Positions 48,901 through 57,989 are shown, counted from the first letter of the stretch. The stretch is DNA of 64,000 bases from CAVQFO01 sp963711725 (GCA_963711725.1 CAVQFO010000032.1:1-64000), one strand, 5' to 3'. The notes: generated from the letters alone by a model not told the origin. Numbers and translations: made by a program.

Positions 48901-49366
48901 GGACAACGACAGCCGCAGCCCCGTGGACCATCGCCTGCGGTTCCTCTACGGCGGCGTCTATCAGCGCGACAACCTGTCGGGGCCGCTGTTCCGGGGGCTC
49001 CACGAGATCTTCGGCGTGGCCAATATCGGCTCCTTCGAACATCTCACGGAGCTGGTACGGGTGGGCCACGCCATCTTCCACGACGGCGCCGAGATCTACA
49101 TGCCGCACCTGGATCGCCTGCGCCTGCCGATCCGATTCGTTCACGGCGCGTTGAACGGATGCTGGCTGCCCGAAAGCACCAAGCTCAGCTACGACCTGCT
49201 GTGCCAGACCAACGGCGATGACCTCTACGACCGCAAGCTGGTGGACGGCTATGGCCATGCCGACTGCATGTTCGGCAAGAACGCCTACCGGGATGTCTAT
49301 CCGCTGATCGTGGAACACCTGGAGGAAACCGCCCATCCGGGCGGACAGGCAGAGGGGGCGGCCTGA
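45926..49366 (+). CDS. GMC oxidoreductase / alpha-beta hydrolase fusion (cholesterol-oxidase-like)
   Basis: A 1146-residue two-enzyme protein. The N-terminal part is an FAD-dependent GMC oxidoreductase: dinucleotide motif GSGYGAG at 21-27, a cysteine cluster C-x2-C-x2-CC-x2-C at 198-208, the catalytic-type HPLGGCGMG near 490 and GLYVADGAVMP-type C-terminal motif. After a ~250-residue beta-rich middle, the C-terminal ~330 residues form an alpha/beta hydrolase (VMLVHGCATSSEMF). Its nucleophile elbow is HCYGS, placing Cys910 where Ser is usual. No signal peptide. The substrate may be a sterol-like or long-chain alcohol or ester. The stop overlaps the next start (TGATG). Confidence 0.87.
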   Translation: MTRLSAPIESMKGHYTAVVVGSGYGAGVAASRIARAGQSVCLLERGREIRPGEYPNTELSGATEIQVNTPEGHLGSRLGMVEIHVNKGQNVLVGCGLGGTSLINANVALEPVKGVWGDPRWPQALIQDLDGAVADGYHRAREMLKPQPYPQDAPRLAKLDALEASATALGWQDQFYRPPINVTFEDGVNHVGVEQAACVGCGDCCSGCNYGAKNTTLMNYLPDAWNHGADIFTEVRVSHVSRGDGVWNVHYQLQGLDRDKFDAPELIVTADVVVLGAGTVGSTEILLRSKAKGLPLSDNVGHHFSGNGDVLGFGYNCDEPMNGIGFGDRKPDEMETVGPCITGIIDHRATDPVSEGFVIEEGSIPGAVGAAMPIAMATAAGLIGEDTDTGLWDRIKEGGRAVESIVRGPYHGAVHNTQTYLVMCHDGAHGTARLEHDRIRVDWPDVGSEPIFDTVNNTLAEATEPLGGTFLKNPIWTKWLDESLISVHPLGGCGMGEDAGSGVVNDRGQVFSGASGDAVHEGLYVADGAVMPMSLGVNPLLTISALAERSMAYLARARGWTIDYTLPSKPREPEAPKAMGLRFTETMRGYASTEVLDDYEAAAEAGKTADSAMEFTLTIISDDVKALIDQSQHQAGMVGTVSCAALSRAPMTVSQGRFNLFVKREQAVESRFMTYNMRLATEEGRDLYFSGYKRVDTSSVLEAWPQTTTLYITVHEGGDDSGPVVAKGILHIKPTDFLKQMTTMTVTNAPSETAKLKALAEFGEFFAGVMWKAYGGVFSEQAYFDPDAPPRKRRPLRLGAPEVHPFATGDGVNLLLTRYRGGPKGPVMLVHGCATSSEMFTTDLVDTNLVEYLYAHGYDVWLLDYRMSIKLPACEQRSDCDQVARYDIPAAVKLIRRLSGAESIQAMVHCYGSICFFMSMLQGLEGVRSVVASQVALHYEVPAWMAAKAHMHLPHLLDLLGVDSLTSYTDSHADWKDRLWNDLLKLPPAQGEDNDSRSPVDHRLRFLYGGVYQRDNLSGPLFRGLHEIFGVANIGSFEHLTELVRVGHAIFHDGAEIYMPHLDRLRLPIRFVHGALNGCWLPESTKLSYDLLCQTNGDDLYDRKLVDGYGHADCMFGKNAYRDVYPLIVEHLEETAHPGGQAEGAA

Positions 49367-50766
49367 TGCATTTCCTCAGCCTGCACAACGACAAACTGTC
49401 CCTGCTTCAGTCCGCGGCCACGGACATCGCCCGGGTCAAGGACAAGCCCGAGCCGAACGACAACGAGAACGCTGAAGATTCCGGAATGCCGGATATGTCT
49501 CATCCCATTGTTCGTGCCTTCAGCCGGGTGTGCGAATTCCATCAGCGGGGTGAGGCGGTGCCCGACGCCCCTCCCGAAGACGACCGGATCGCCACCGGCA
49601 ACCGGATCGAGCTGGTGTGGATGTGTGCGAAGCTCTATGCCGAGTATTTTCTGGCACGCCTGGAGGGTGACGACGCCAAGGCCATGTCGCTGCGGGAGGA
49701 GTTGCGCTACAACGTCTGCGACCCGGACTGGTTGTCCGTGGTGGAGCGCTATTTGAACTATTTCGGCTCCGACGGCAAGAAGGCGGCGATTCCCTATGTC
49801 CGTCATCGGTCTCTGGACGACTTCGTGATGCCGATTCTCGCGCCGGACGCCCGGATTGCCATTATCTCCGACTGGGGCACCGGTACCCGCGAGGCCGTGA
49901 ACCTGCTCAGGGAGGTCAAGACCCGGCAACCGGACGTGCTGATACATCTGGGCGATATCTACTACGCCGGCACCGGTGACGAGTGCAACAAGAAATTCCG
50001 AGCCGTGGTCGATCGTGTTTTCGAACGCGGCGACCGCCCCATACCGGTCTACACCCTCAGCGGTAACCACGACATGTACTCCGGCGGCACGGGCTACTAC
50101 GACATGATCAAGGCCTTGAACGCCGATCCGGCGCACCGCCAGGAGGCCAGCTATTTCGCGCTGCGCACTGTCGACGGGGCCTGGCAGTTCCAGGCGATGG
50201 ATACCGGCCTCAACGACCACGACCCCTTCGCGGTTGCCGACAGCCAGACCTTTCTCGAGCCGGCGGAAGTCGAGTGGCACTTGCACCAGATGCGCCAGGC
50301 CCGGGCGCGCAACGGCCGGGTGGTTCTTCTGTCGCATCATCAGCTGTTCTCGCGGTTCTGCACCATCGGCAGGATCGACCAGAAGCCCCCCGCCATGCAT
50401 ATCGTCAACTCCAACCTGCTGGAGACTTATCGACGGTTGGCCCACGAGGGCGACGTGGCGGCATGGTATTGGGGCCACGAGCACCTGCTGGGCCTGTATG
50501 ATTCCTATCTGGGCCTGGACAAGGGCCGCTGTGTGGGTTGCGGCGCTGTGCCGGTGTTCCGCGAGGCGCAGCCGTATGCCGTCGTCGAGGGCGTGCCCGA
50601 GTTTCCGGGTCTGGTGGACGGTGCCGACGGCCAGCCGGTGATGTTGGGCGAAGACGGCGCCCTCTATCGCCACGGTTATGCCATCATTGAGTTGGAGGGG
50701 TCGACGGCCACGGCCCGTTACTATGAGGAAGGCCGGGACTGTCCGCTTTACGAGGAGCAGCTTTAG
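49366..50766 (+). CDS. Metallophosphoesterase
   Basis: A 466-residue calcineurin-like phosphoesterase. Metal-site motifs are SDWGTG (about 167), HLGDIYYAG (about 194-202), SGNHDMY (about 229-235), LLSHHQLFS (about 322) and WGHEH (about 367). The ~160-residue N-terminal region has no recognised domain. No signal peptide. It starts inside the stop codon of the GMC-fusion gene, so the two are coupled; a joint pathway is likely but its substrate is unknown. Confidence 0.87.
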   Translation: MHFLSLHNDKLSLLQSAATDIARVKDKPEPNDNENAEDSGMPDMSHPIVRAFSRVCEFHQRGEAVPDAPPEDDRIATGNRIELVWMCAKLYAEYFLARLEGDDAKAMSLREELRYNVCDPDWLSVVERYLNYFGSDGKKAAIPYVRHRSLDDFVMPILAPDARIAIISDWGTGTREAVNLLREVKTRQPDVLIHLGDIYYAGTGDECNKKFRAVVDRVFERGDRPIPVYTLSGNHDMYSGGTGYYDMIKALNADPAHRQEASYFALRTVDGAWQFQAMDTGLNDHDPFAVADSQTFLEPAEVEWHLHQMRQARARNGRVVLLSHHQLFSRFCTIGRIDQKPPAMHIVNSNLLETYRRLAHEGDVAAWYWGHEHLLGLYDSYLGLDKGRCVGCGAVPVFREAQPYAVVEGVPEFPGLVDGADGQPVMLGEDGALYRHGYAIIELEGSTATARYYEEGRDCPLYEEQL

Positions 50767-50838
50767 ACCGCACTCCGGTGCGCGGTGCCCGGCGCGTTCG
50801 GGCAGCGCCCGGCAGGCGGAAACGACAGGGATCAAACG

Positions 50839-53724
50839 GTGTTAGCACTTCCCGGGTACAACGTTAACCAGCTCATGTTCAGCGGCCGCAATTCCCGTGT
50901 CTATCGCGGGATGCGCACCGCCGATTCGCAGCCGGTCATTCTCAAAATGCTGGACCGCGAATACCCCAGCGCGGACGAGGTTGCGCGGTTTCGGCACGAA
51001 TACGCGCTGACCCGGCGTCTGCCCGCCGACGCCGCGGTTCAGGCCCTGGATCTGCTCTCCCACCGCAACACATTGATCCTGGTGACGGAAGACTTCGGCG
51101 GGAGATCTCTTGCCGACATCCTGGCCGAGGGCCGGCTTCCCATTGAAGACGCCTTGCGGCTATTCGTGCGTCTGGTCCGCCGGTTGGATGCCATTCACCG
51201 CGAAGGCGTGATTCACAAGGACGTCAATCCAGCCAACATCGTCTGGAATATCGAAACGGACGTACTGAAGTTCATCGATTTCGGCATCTCCGCCGAAGTG
51301 GATGGCGAAACCGGCAGCGGCACGGCCGGGCCCATGGCCGGCAACGTCGATTACATCGCGCCGGAGCAGACGGGGCGGATGAACCGGCCCGTGGACTACC
51401 GCAGCGACTACTACTCCCTGGGTGTGCTGTTCTATGAGGTGCTCTCGCGGCGCCTTCCTTTCGAGGGCGCCCAGGCCCTGGACCTGGTGCATCGGCACAT
51501 CGCGGTATCGCCGCCGCCACTGGATTCCCTGGACCCCTCCATTCCCGAGCCCATCGCCCGAATCGTCGACAAGCTGCTCGCGAAAAGCGCCGACGAGCGA
51601 TATCAAAGCGCCGAGGGCCTGGTCTTCGATCTGGAAAAGTGCCAGCGCCGGCTGGTGGAGCAAGGGGTCGTTCGGCCGTTTCCGCTGGCCCGCAACGACG
51701 TGCCCACCGTGCTGCGGCTCCCTCAAAAGCTCTACGGCCGGGAAGCGCAGGTCGAAACCCTGCTGCGGGCGTTTGCCGCCTCCGCCGGCGGCCGCCCGGA
51801 GGTGGTGCTGGTCGCGGGCTATGCCGGCGTGGGCAAGAGTGCCCTCGTGCAGGAAGTGCGCAGCACGGTGGTGGCCCAGGGTGGGTTTTTCATCGTCGGC
51901 AAATTCGACCAGTTCCAACGCAGCATTCCCTATGCGGGTTTCGCCGAGGCGTTCGAACACCTGGCTCGCCAGCTGCTGAGCAACGACGAGGCCGGACTCA
52001 ATGCGCTGCTGCCGCAACTTCAGGCCGCCGTGGGTGACGACGGCCGCGTACTCGTGGAGATCGCCCCTCACCTTGGCGCGATTCTGGGGCCGCAGCCGGA
52101 TTTGCCCCCGCTGGAGCCCCAGGATGCGCAGAAACGGGTGGCGCGGGTATTTCGCAGTTTCGTCTCGGCGCTGGCCGGCGAGGACCGTCCCCTGGTGTTT
52201 TTCCTGGACGATCTGCACTGGGCCGACGGTGCTTCCCTGCGATTACTGGCGGATATCGCCGGCGACCCTTCCGTCCGCCACTCCTTGATACTGGGCGCGT
52301 ATCGGGACAACGAAGTCGACGGCGCCCATCCGCTGATGGCCACCATTCGCAACCTGCGCGAAGCGGGACGAGCGGTGCGCATGGTCACACTGGGAGGGCT
52401 GGCCCAGGAAGACATCGCTCAGATGCTCGCGGACACCTTGCGTTGTGGCCAGGACGACGCCGCCGAGCTGGCCGGGCTGCTTTTCCGCAAGACCCTGGGG
52501 AACCCCTTCTTCGTGGGGCAATTCCTGCGCACGCTCTGCACCGCCGGCCTGCTGCGCTACGACGGCATGAGCCGGTGCTGGCGATGGGATCTGGCCGCCA
52601 TCGAACAACAGGAATTCACCGACAACGTGGTGGACTTCATGGCCGACCGGGTCCGCGCACTGCCCCCGGACACCATCGAGGCGCTGGAGTCGGCGGCGAT
52701 CCTGGGGAACGCCTTCGATCTGCAAACCGTGTCCCTGGTTCTGGATCGTGAGCCCGAACAGGTGGCGGAGCTGTTGTGGCCGGCCGTGCGTGACGGTCTG
52801 TTGCTTCCCCTGGACGACGCCTACCAGTATGTCGGGCCCGGCACGGATCCAACCGTGGTGCGCTATCGCTTCCTGCACGACCGGGTGCAACAGGCGGCGG
52901 CCTCGGTGACCGAGGAGCTGGATGCGCCCCGGCTGCACCTGGCCGCCGGTCGGCTGCTGCGCGATTCCGTTGCCGATCCCTCGGACAGCGAACGTTTATT
53001 CGAAATCGTCGACCACCTCAACAGAGCGCAAGACCTGATTACCGAGGGCGCCGAGCGCACCCAACTGATCGAATTGAACCACGCTGCCGGCGAGCGTGCC
53101 CTGGCGTCCGCCGCCTACGACATCGCCCTGCGTTTCCTGAGGCAGGGTCTGGCCCTGCTTCCCGAGAACCCCTGGGTAGAGTGCTACGGCGTGACGCGCG
53201 CCCTGTATCATGCCGCCGCCGGGGCGGCCTACAGCACCGCCCGCTTCGACGAACTGGACGCATTCATCGGCGAAATCATGGCCCACGGCCGGGATATTCT
53301 CGATCGCGTGCCGGCGTATCACCTCAAGATCCTGGCCGCGATCCATCGTCGCGATGCTGCAGGCAGTGTCAGCACGGGGTTGGAGGGCTTGGCTCGGTTG
53401 GGAATGAAGTTGCCGCCGAACCCGGGCGGCATCCGTGTTGTTTGGGAATATCTTCGCACGCGGATCGCATTGGCCGGCAAGAGCCCCAGGGATCTGGTGG
53501 AGTTGCCGCGCACGGAGGAGCCGCGGGTGAGTGCGATGATGGAGCTTGCCAGCGCCTTGCAGGTTCCCGCCTATCATTCGCGCCCCATGTTGTCCTTGCT
53601 GCTGGTCTTCAGACAGATCCGGCTCTCGCTGCGCCACGGCAATCAAGCGGATTCGTGCAAGGCGTATCTGTCCTACGCATCGTTCCTGGGCGGATGGCTG
53701 GGTCAGCGCGACGCCGCCCGGTAG
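50839..53724 (+). CDS. Ser/Thr kinase-AAA ATPase portion of a giant hybrid sensor kinase, ending at an in-frame TAG
   Basis: GTG at 50839 (VLALPGYNVNQ) is taken as start; GTG 50785 is an alternative. Residues ~10-270 are a Hanks-type kinase: Lys in VILKML, catalytic HKDVNPANIVWN, DFGIS and APEQTGRMNR. Then comes an AAA_16/STAND-type ATPase (GREAQVETLL, Walker A GYAGVGKSAL, about 330-345; Walker B VFFLDDLHWAD) and a TPR-like helical region. It ends at TAG 53722-53724, but the same frame stays open and the family homology continues into the next entry, so the two are one ~2000-residue protein in relatives. It would combine signal-dependent phosphorylation with ATPase oligomerisation. Confidence 0.85.
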   Translation: MLALPGYNVNQLMFSGRNSRVYRGMRTADSQPVILKMLDREYPSADEVARFRHEYALTRRLPADAAVQALDLLSHRNTLILVTEDFGGRSLADILAEGRLPIEDALRLFVRLVRRLDAIHREGVIHKDVNPANIVWNIETDVLKFIDFGISAEVDGETGSGTAGPMAGNVDYIAPEQTGRMNRPVDYRSDYYSLGVLFYEVLSRRLPFEGAQALDLVHRHIAVSPPPLDSLDPSIPEPIARIVDKLLAKSADERYQSAEGLVFDLEKCQRRLVEQGVVRPFPLARNDVPTVLRLPQKLYGREAQVETLLRAFAASAGGRPEVVLVAGYAGVGKSALVQEVRSTVVAQGGFFIVGKFDQFQRSIPYAGFAEAFEHLARQLLSNDEAGLNALLPQLQAAVGDDGRVLVEIAPHLGAILGPQPDLPPLEPQDAQKRVARVFRSFVSALAGEDRPLVFFLDDLHWADGASLRLLADIAGDPSVRHSLILGAYRDNEVDGAHPLMATIRNLREAGRAVRMVTLGGLAQEDIAQMLADTLRCGQDDAAELAGLLFRKTLGNPFFVGQFLRTLCTAGLLRYDGMSRCWRWDLAAIEQQEFTDNVVDFMADRVRALPPDTIEALESAAILGNAFDLQTVSLVLDREPEQVAELLWPAVRDGLLLPLDDAYQYVGPGTDPTVVRYRFLHDRVQQAAASVTEELDAPRLHLAAGRLLRDSVADPSDSERLFEIVDHLNRAQDLITEGAERTQLIELNHAAGERALASAAYDIALRFLRQGLALLPENPWVECYGVTRALYHAAAGAAYSTARFDELDAFIGEIMAHGRDILDRVPAYHLKILAAIHRRDAAGSVSTGLEGLARLGMKLPPNPGGIRVVWEYLRTRIALAGKSPRDLVELPRTEEPRVSAMMELASALQVPAYHSRPMLSLLLVFRQIRLSLRHGNQADSCKAYLSYASFLGGWLGQRDAAR

Positions 53725-53739
53725 ATTGCGAAGGTTGCG

Positions 53740-56700
53740 ATGGACCTGATGGAGCGGCTGGACGCGGGTTCCCTGCGCGCCAACATCAATTTTCGGACCG
53801 CGTATTTCGTAGATTTCTGGTTTCAGGACCGTCGCGAGCTGGCCTCTCGGTTTCTCGAGTGCTATCAGGACGCACTCGAGTTGGGTGATCCGGAATACAC
53901 CGGATACGCAGCGACCAGCCACCTCTATTTTCGCTTTGTTATGGGCTACAACCTGCGCGATTTGTTGTTGGAAGTGGAGCCCTATGCGGAGACTCTGCGC
54001 AAGCTTGGGCTAGGGCGCCAGCTTTCCGTGTTCAATATCCTGCGGCAGCAGGCCTATAACCTGGCAGACCCGGCCGCCGATCCGTTGGCGATGGCCGAGC
54101 CCTACGTGGGCGACCAGGCCGGGGACGAAAGCGCCGCGCAACAGAGCGACCGCACGGTGGCGTTCCACTTGAGCCTGGCCAAGGCGTATATGGCGTTTCT
54201 GTACCGTGAGTACCCTGCGGCGGTGCGCCATGTGCGCGACAGCCGCCAAAACCGATCCGTGGTTCAGGGGACGCCGCTGTTCGTGCGATCTCTGTTCCTG
54301 GACGCGATGATTCACCTCGCCGCCTATCCCTACTTGGATGATCGCGAAAGGCGGGGCACGCGTCGGCAGATCGCTAAGATTCGTCGAAAAATCAGCAAGT
54401 GGGCAGCCGATGGGCATCGGGACTTCCGGTATATGGATGCCTTGCTGAACGCCGAATCCTGTTGCCTGCGTGGGGAGACCGACGGCGCGATGGATGGATA
54501 CCGCAGTGCGATCGAGTTGGCTCACGGCGTGGACAACTTCCACGACGAAGGCCTGGCCTGCGAACGGGCCGCCCTGTTCTATTCGGGGATCGGCCAGGAT
54601 CGATTGGCCCACACCCTTCTCCGCGATGCCCACTACGCCTACGAACGCTGGGGCGCGGTGGGCAAGACCGCCCAATTGGAACGCCTCTATCCGGGGCGCT
54701 TCGGTGATAGGCGACCGTCGACGGCGGGTACGCGGGAGGCCACCTTGCACTCGGGCTCCGGTTCCTATGGCAGCGGAGGAGGCTCGCTGGACATGGAGGC
54801 GGTGATCGAGGCATCCCGGGCGATTTCGGAGGAAATCCGGTTCTCCGCGCTGACCCAGAAGCTCATGCGCGTCATCAATGCCACGGCCGGGGCCCAACTG
54901 GGCTATCTGTTGTTCGAGGAACGCGGCCACTGGGTCGCGCACGCCCGCGTGGGACCCGACGAGGACCGCGTTACCATGCTCGACTCGGTGCCCATCGCCG
55001 CCGGGGCCGGCGGTGTGCCGCTGGTGAGCGAAGGCGTGGTGCACTACGTCGCGCGCAGCCTGGAAAGCGTGGTGCTGGCCGACGCGGCCCGGGATTCGGT
55101 ATTCATGAACGACCCCTACATCCGCGCCCAGCAACCCCGGTCCGTGCTTTGTATTCCGCTGGTGCACCAGAGCCGGCTGCGAGGCATCGTCTATCTGGAG
55201 AACAATCTGGCTGAAGGCGCGTTTACGCGGGAGCGCCTGACGATTCTGGAAGCCCTCTCGTCCCAGATCGCCATCTCCCTGGAGAACGCGGCGCTCTACG
55301 CCGACATGGAACGCCAGGTTCAGGAGCGGACCTCCGAACTGGAGTCCGCCCGTGAGGAAGCCGAGGCCGCCAACGACGCCAAGTCCCGTTTTCTGGCCAA
55401 CATGAGCCACGAGATCCGTACGCCACTGACCGCCATCATCGGATTCTCCGAAAGCCTGGTGGACGGAGAGTCGCGGCACGCGGTTCCCCCGGCGGCCCGC
55501 GAGGCGGCAGCCATCGTTCTGCGCAACAGCCGCCATTTGCTCGCCCTGATCAACGACATTCTTGATCTGTCGAAGATCGAGGCCGGCCGCGTGGAGCTGG
55601 AACAGATCGACTACTCACCCAGCGGCGTGCTCGCCGACGTGGGTTCCATCGTCGAGGTGATCGCTCGCGCCAAGGGCCTGGATTTCCAGGTGGTGTACGA
55701 AACACCGCTGCCGCGTCGGCTGCGGGGGGACCCCACCCGCCTGCGCCAGGTCCTGCTGAATCTGGCCAATAACGCCGTGAAATTTACCGAATCCGGCGGC
55801 GTTACCGTCTACGTTCGATGCGATTTCGGCGAGGGCCGTATTGAATTCCGGGTGCGGGATACCGGGGTCGGAATCGAAGCCCCCCAACTCAGGCGGCTGT
55901 TTCACCCATTCATGCAGGCCGATGCCTCCACCACCCGGCGCTATGGCGGCACGGGCCTGGGCTTGTCCATCGCCAAGCAGTTGGTGGAATTGATGGGCGG
56001 CCACGTGGATGTTGAAACCGAACCCGGTGAGGGCAGCGTCTTCACCGTCGCCATTCCCACCGGACCGTTGGACGGGGTGGAAATGATCGATTCCCCTGTC
56101 AGGCCCACCGCCTCGGTTTCTGAGCGCGGCAGCTCGATGCTTGAGGGCCGGCTTGCCGGCCGGGTCTTGTGCGCGGAAGACGGCATGGACAACCAACGGC
56201 TCATTGATCTCTATGTGCGGACCGCCGGCGCCACGGTGACCTTGGTGGAAACCGGCCGGGATGCCGTGGAAGCCGCGCTGAGCGGCGACTACGACCTGGT
56301 GCTCATGGATGTGCAAATGCCCGAGATGAACGGCATCGAGGCCACGCAATTGTTGCGGCAGGCGGGCTTCTCCAGGCCGATTGTCGCGTTGACCGCCAAC
56401 GTCATGGCCGAAGACGTGGGGCGGTATCGCCAGGCCGGCTTCGACGACTGGCTGGCAAAGCCCATCAATCGACGCCGGTTTTTCGATCTGCTGGCACGCC
56501 ATCTGCCCGAAGCCTCCTCGTCGTCCGGCAGCATGCCGGCTCAGGACGACGAGTATGCCGCGCTGCGCGCGAGCTTCCTCGAAGCCCTGCCGGAGTATGT
56601 GGACGCCGTTCGGGAAGCGGTCCGGGCGGAGGACAGGGATCAGATGCGCGCGGCGGCGCACAAGCTGAAGGGCACGTCGGGCAGCTTCGGCGTAGGTGAA

Positions 56701-56838
56701 GTCTCGGAGCTTGCGGGCCGTATCGAGCACCTGCTGGCCGAGGCGGGAGACCGCGATCTCCTGGTGGAGGAAAAGGGTGTAATCGATCAGATCGTCTCGG
56801 ATCTGGAGGAGCACTGCCGCAGGGCGTTGGCGGAATAG
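53740..56838 (+). CDS. GAF-histidine kinase-receiver-HPt portion of the giant hybrid sensor kinase
   Basis: In the same frame as the preceding gene, after the TAG and five codons. It contains the end of the TPR-like region (to ~320), a GAF domain (about 365-510), a coiled linker, HisKA with phosphoacceptor His in ANMSHEIRTPL (about 556), ATPase boxes NLANNAVKFT, DTGVGIE and GGTGLGLSI, a receiver with DLVLMDVQMPEMNG (about 856), and an HPt domain with AAHKLKGTSGSF (about 970). ATG 53740 has a weak AAGG upstream, so independent initiation is conceivable. Otherwise the gene needs TAG read-through, or the TAG is a sequencing error. Confidence 0.88.
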   Translation: MDLMERLDAGSLRANINFRTAYFVDFWFQDRRELASRFLECYQDALELGDPEYTGYAATSHLYFRFVMGYNLRDLLLEVEPYAETLRKLGLGRQLSVFNILRQQAYNLADPAADPLAMAEPYVGDQAGDESAAQQSDRTVAFHLSLAKAYMAFLYREYPAAVRHVRDSRQNRSVVQGTPLFVRSLFLDAMIHLAAYPYLDDRERRGTRRQIAKIRRKISKWAADGHRDFRYMDALLNAESCCLRGETDGAMDGYRSAIELAHGVDNFHDEGLACERAALFYSGIGQDRLAHTLLRDAHYAYERWGAVGKTAQLERLYPGRFGDRRPSTAGTREATLHSGSGSYGSGGGSLDMEAVIEASRAISEEIRFSALTQKLMRVINATAGAQLGYLLFEERGHWVAHARVGPDEDRVTMLDSVPIAAGAGGVPLVSEGVVHYVARSLESVVLADAARDSVFMNDPYIRAQQPRSVLCIPLVHQSRLRGIVYLENNLAEGAFTRERLTILEALSSQIAISLENAALYADMERQVQERTSELESAREEAEAANDAKSRFLANMSHEIRTPLTAIIGFSESLVDGESRHAVPPAAREAAAIVLRNSRHLLALINDILDLSKIEAGRVELEQIDYSPSGVLADVGSIVEVIARAKGLDFQVVYETPLPRRLRGDPTRLRQVLLNLANNAVKFTESGGVTVYVRCDFGEGRIEFRVRDTGVGIEAPQLRRLFHPFMQADASTTRRYGGTGLGLSIAKQLVELMGGHVDVETEPGEGSVFTVAIPTGPLDGVEMIDSPVRPTASVSERGSSMLEGRLAGRVLCAEDGMDNQRLIDLYVRTAGATVTLVETGRDAVEAALSGDYDLVLMDVQMPEMNGIEATQLLRQAGFSRPIVALTANVMAEDVGRYRQAGFDDWLAKPINRRRFFDLLARHLPEASSSSGSMPAQDDEYAALRASFLEALPEYVDAVREAVRAEDRDQMRAAAHKLKGTSGSFGVGEVSELAGRIEHLLAEAGDRDLLVEEKGVIDQIVSDLEEHCRRALAE

Positions 56839-56893
56839 GCGGGCGCCGTCCGGTTGCCCCCGCCACCCGCTGCTCCTTGCCGCCGCGCGGCCG

Positions 56894-57859
56894 TCAGTCC
56901 TTCGCGATGCCCCAGAACCGCGCCACGTAGTCCGCGGCACAAATGCCTTTGTCCAGGCTGTACTCGCTGGGCTTGCCGCACTGGTGCGGGCCGTCGCCCG
57001 GATCGATGGGGGTGCCGTGGCCCATGCCCTTGATCATCCAGGTCTCCACCACGGCCTTGCCGTCCTTTTCGTAGATCTTGTGCTCCGCCGGGCCCACGTT
57101 TTCGGTAACGGTCGGTTCCTGACCGGCCCCGTGGACGTTGGTCCACTGTTTCATGAGTTCACGCAGGCTGTCGGGGCTGATCACGCTGTCGGCGCTGCCC
57201 TGCCAGATGGACACCCGGGGCCACGGGCCGTGGTAGTCCGGGTTGGCCTCGCGGACCTTGTCACCCCACGCCTTCGGGCTTTCGGAGACGCCGCCCATGC
57301 AACCCAGTACGTTGTCGCCCGTGGTGCACAGGTACGGAATGCCGCCGAAGCTGGCGCCTCCGGCGAAGCGATCGGGATAGGCCGCCAGCATCACCGACAC
57401 CATGGCCGCTCCGCCGGACAGGCCGGCCACGTAGACCCGCTTGGAATCCAGGTGGTGCTCCTTCACCGCGTAATCCACCATGGCGACGATGGAGGCGGGT
57501 TCGCCCTTGCCGCGATGCTGGTCGGCGGGGTTGAACCAATTGAAACAGCTCAATTGCTGATTCATGCTGCTTTGCGCCGGAAACACCAGGGCGAAACCGT
57601 AGCGGTCCGCCACCTGCAGCCAGCCCGGTTCGTCGTCGTAGTCTCGGGGTGTCTGGGTGCAGCCATGCAGCGCCACCACCAGGGGCGCCCCCGCCTTGAG
57701 CCCGGCGGGCAGGTATTCGTACATGCCCAGGCTGCCGGGGTTGTCGCCGAAGTCGTCGACCTTGGTCAACGACGGGGCAGCGAAAGCCGCGGGCAATCCG
57801 AGAATGAACAGCGCCGCGACGAGAAAAGGAAGGGCCCAAGGGAATCGAAGTCTTTTCAT
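56894..57859 (-). CDS. PHB-depolymerase-family esterase, secreted
   Basis: A 321-residue exported esterase with a signal peptide (AFAA28). Oxyanion segment VVALHGCTQTPRDYD (about 61-75), nucleophile Ser in GLSGGAAM (about 148), and catalytic His in KGMGHGTPID (about 281). The LHGCTQTP...D and CFNWFN motifs are typical of the PhaZ/LpqC-type esterase family that includes PHB depolymerases and feruloyl esterases. No substrate-binding or linker domain, so a soluble oligomer or aryl ester is as likely as PHB granules. GGAGG precedes the ATG. Confidence 0.87.
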   Translation of the reverse strand: MKRLRFPWALPFLVAALFILGLPAAFAAPSLTKVDDFGDNPGSLGMYEYLPAGLKAGAPLVVALHGCTQTPRDYDDEPGWLQVADRYGFALVFPAQSSMNQQLSCFNWFNPADQHRGKGEPASIVAMVDYAVKEHHLDSKRVYVAGLSGGAAMVSVMLAAYPDRFAGGASFGGIPYLCTTGDNVLGCMGGVSESPKAWGDKVREANPDYHGPWPRVSIWQGSADSVISPDSLRELMKQWTNVHGAGQEPTVTENVGPAEHKIYEKDGKAVVETWMIKGMGHGTPIDPGDGPHQCGKPSEYSLDKGICAADYVARFWGIAKD

Positions 57860-57880
57860 TATTATCCTCCAGCGTGTGAC

Positions 57881-57907
57881 GGCCCGCCGCCGGGCGGGCG
57901 GCGGGCC
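57881..57907. promoter_or_regulatory. Strong hairpin in the leader of the PHB-depolymerase-like gene
   Basis: Perfect 11-bp stem GGCCCGCCGCC/GGCGGCGGGCC with a 5-base loop, ending about 20 bases before the start codon. It would sit next to the ribosome binding site in the mRNA. Confidence 0.45.
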
Positions 57908-57989
57908 GATGTCGCTTTCAGATAGTTCGATTCCGGGTGGGGTCTTGTCAACACCGACGAAACGATGCCGGCCGATGTGATTGCGTAGG

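Noticed and set aside
47525..49336. 603-codon open frame opposite the GMC/hydrolase fusion
   Set aside because: Antisense shadow of a well-supported coding frame.
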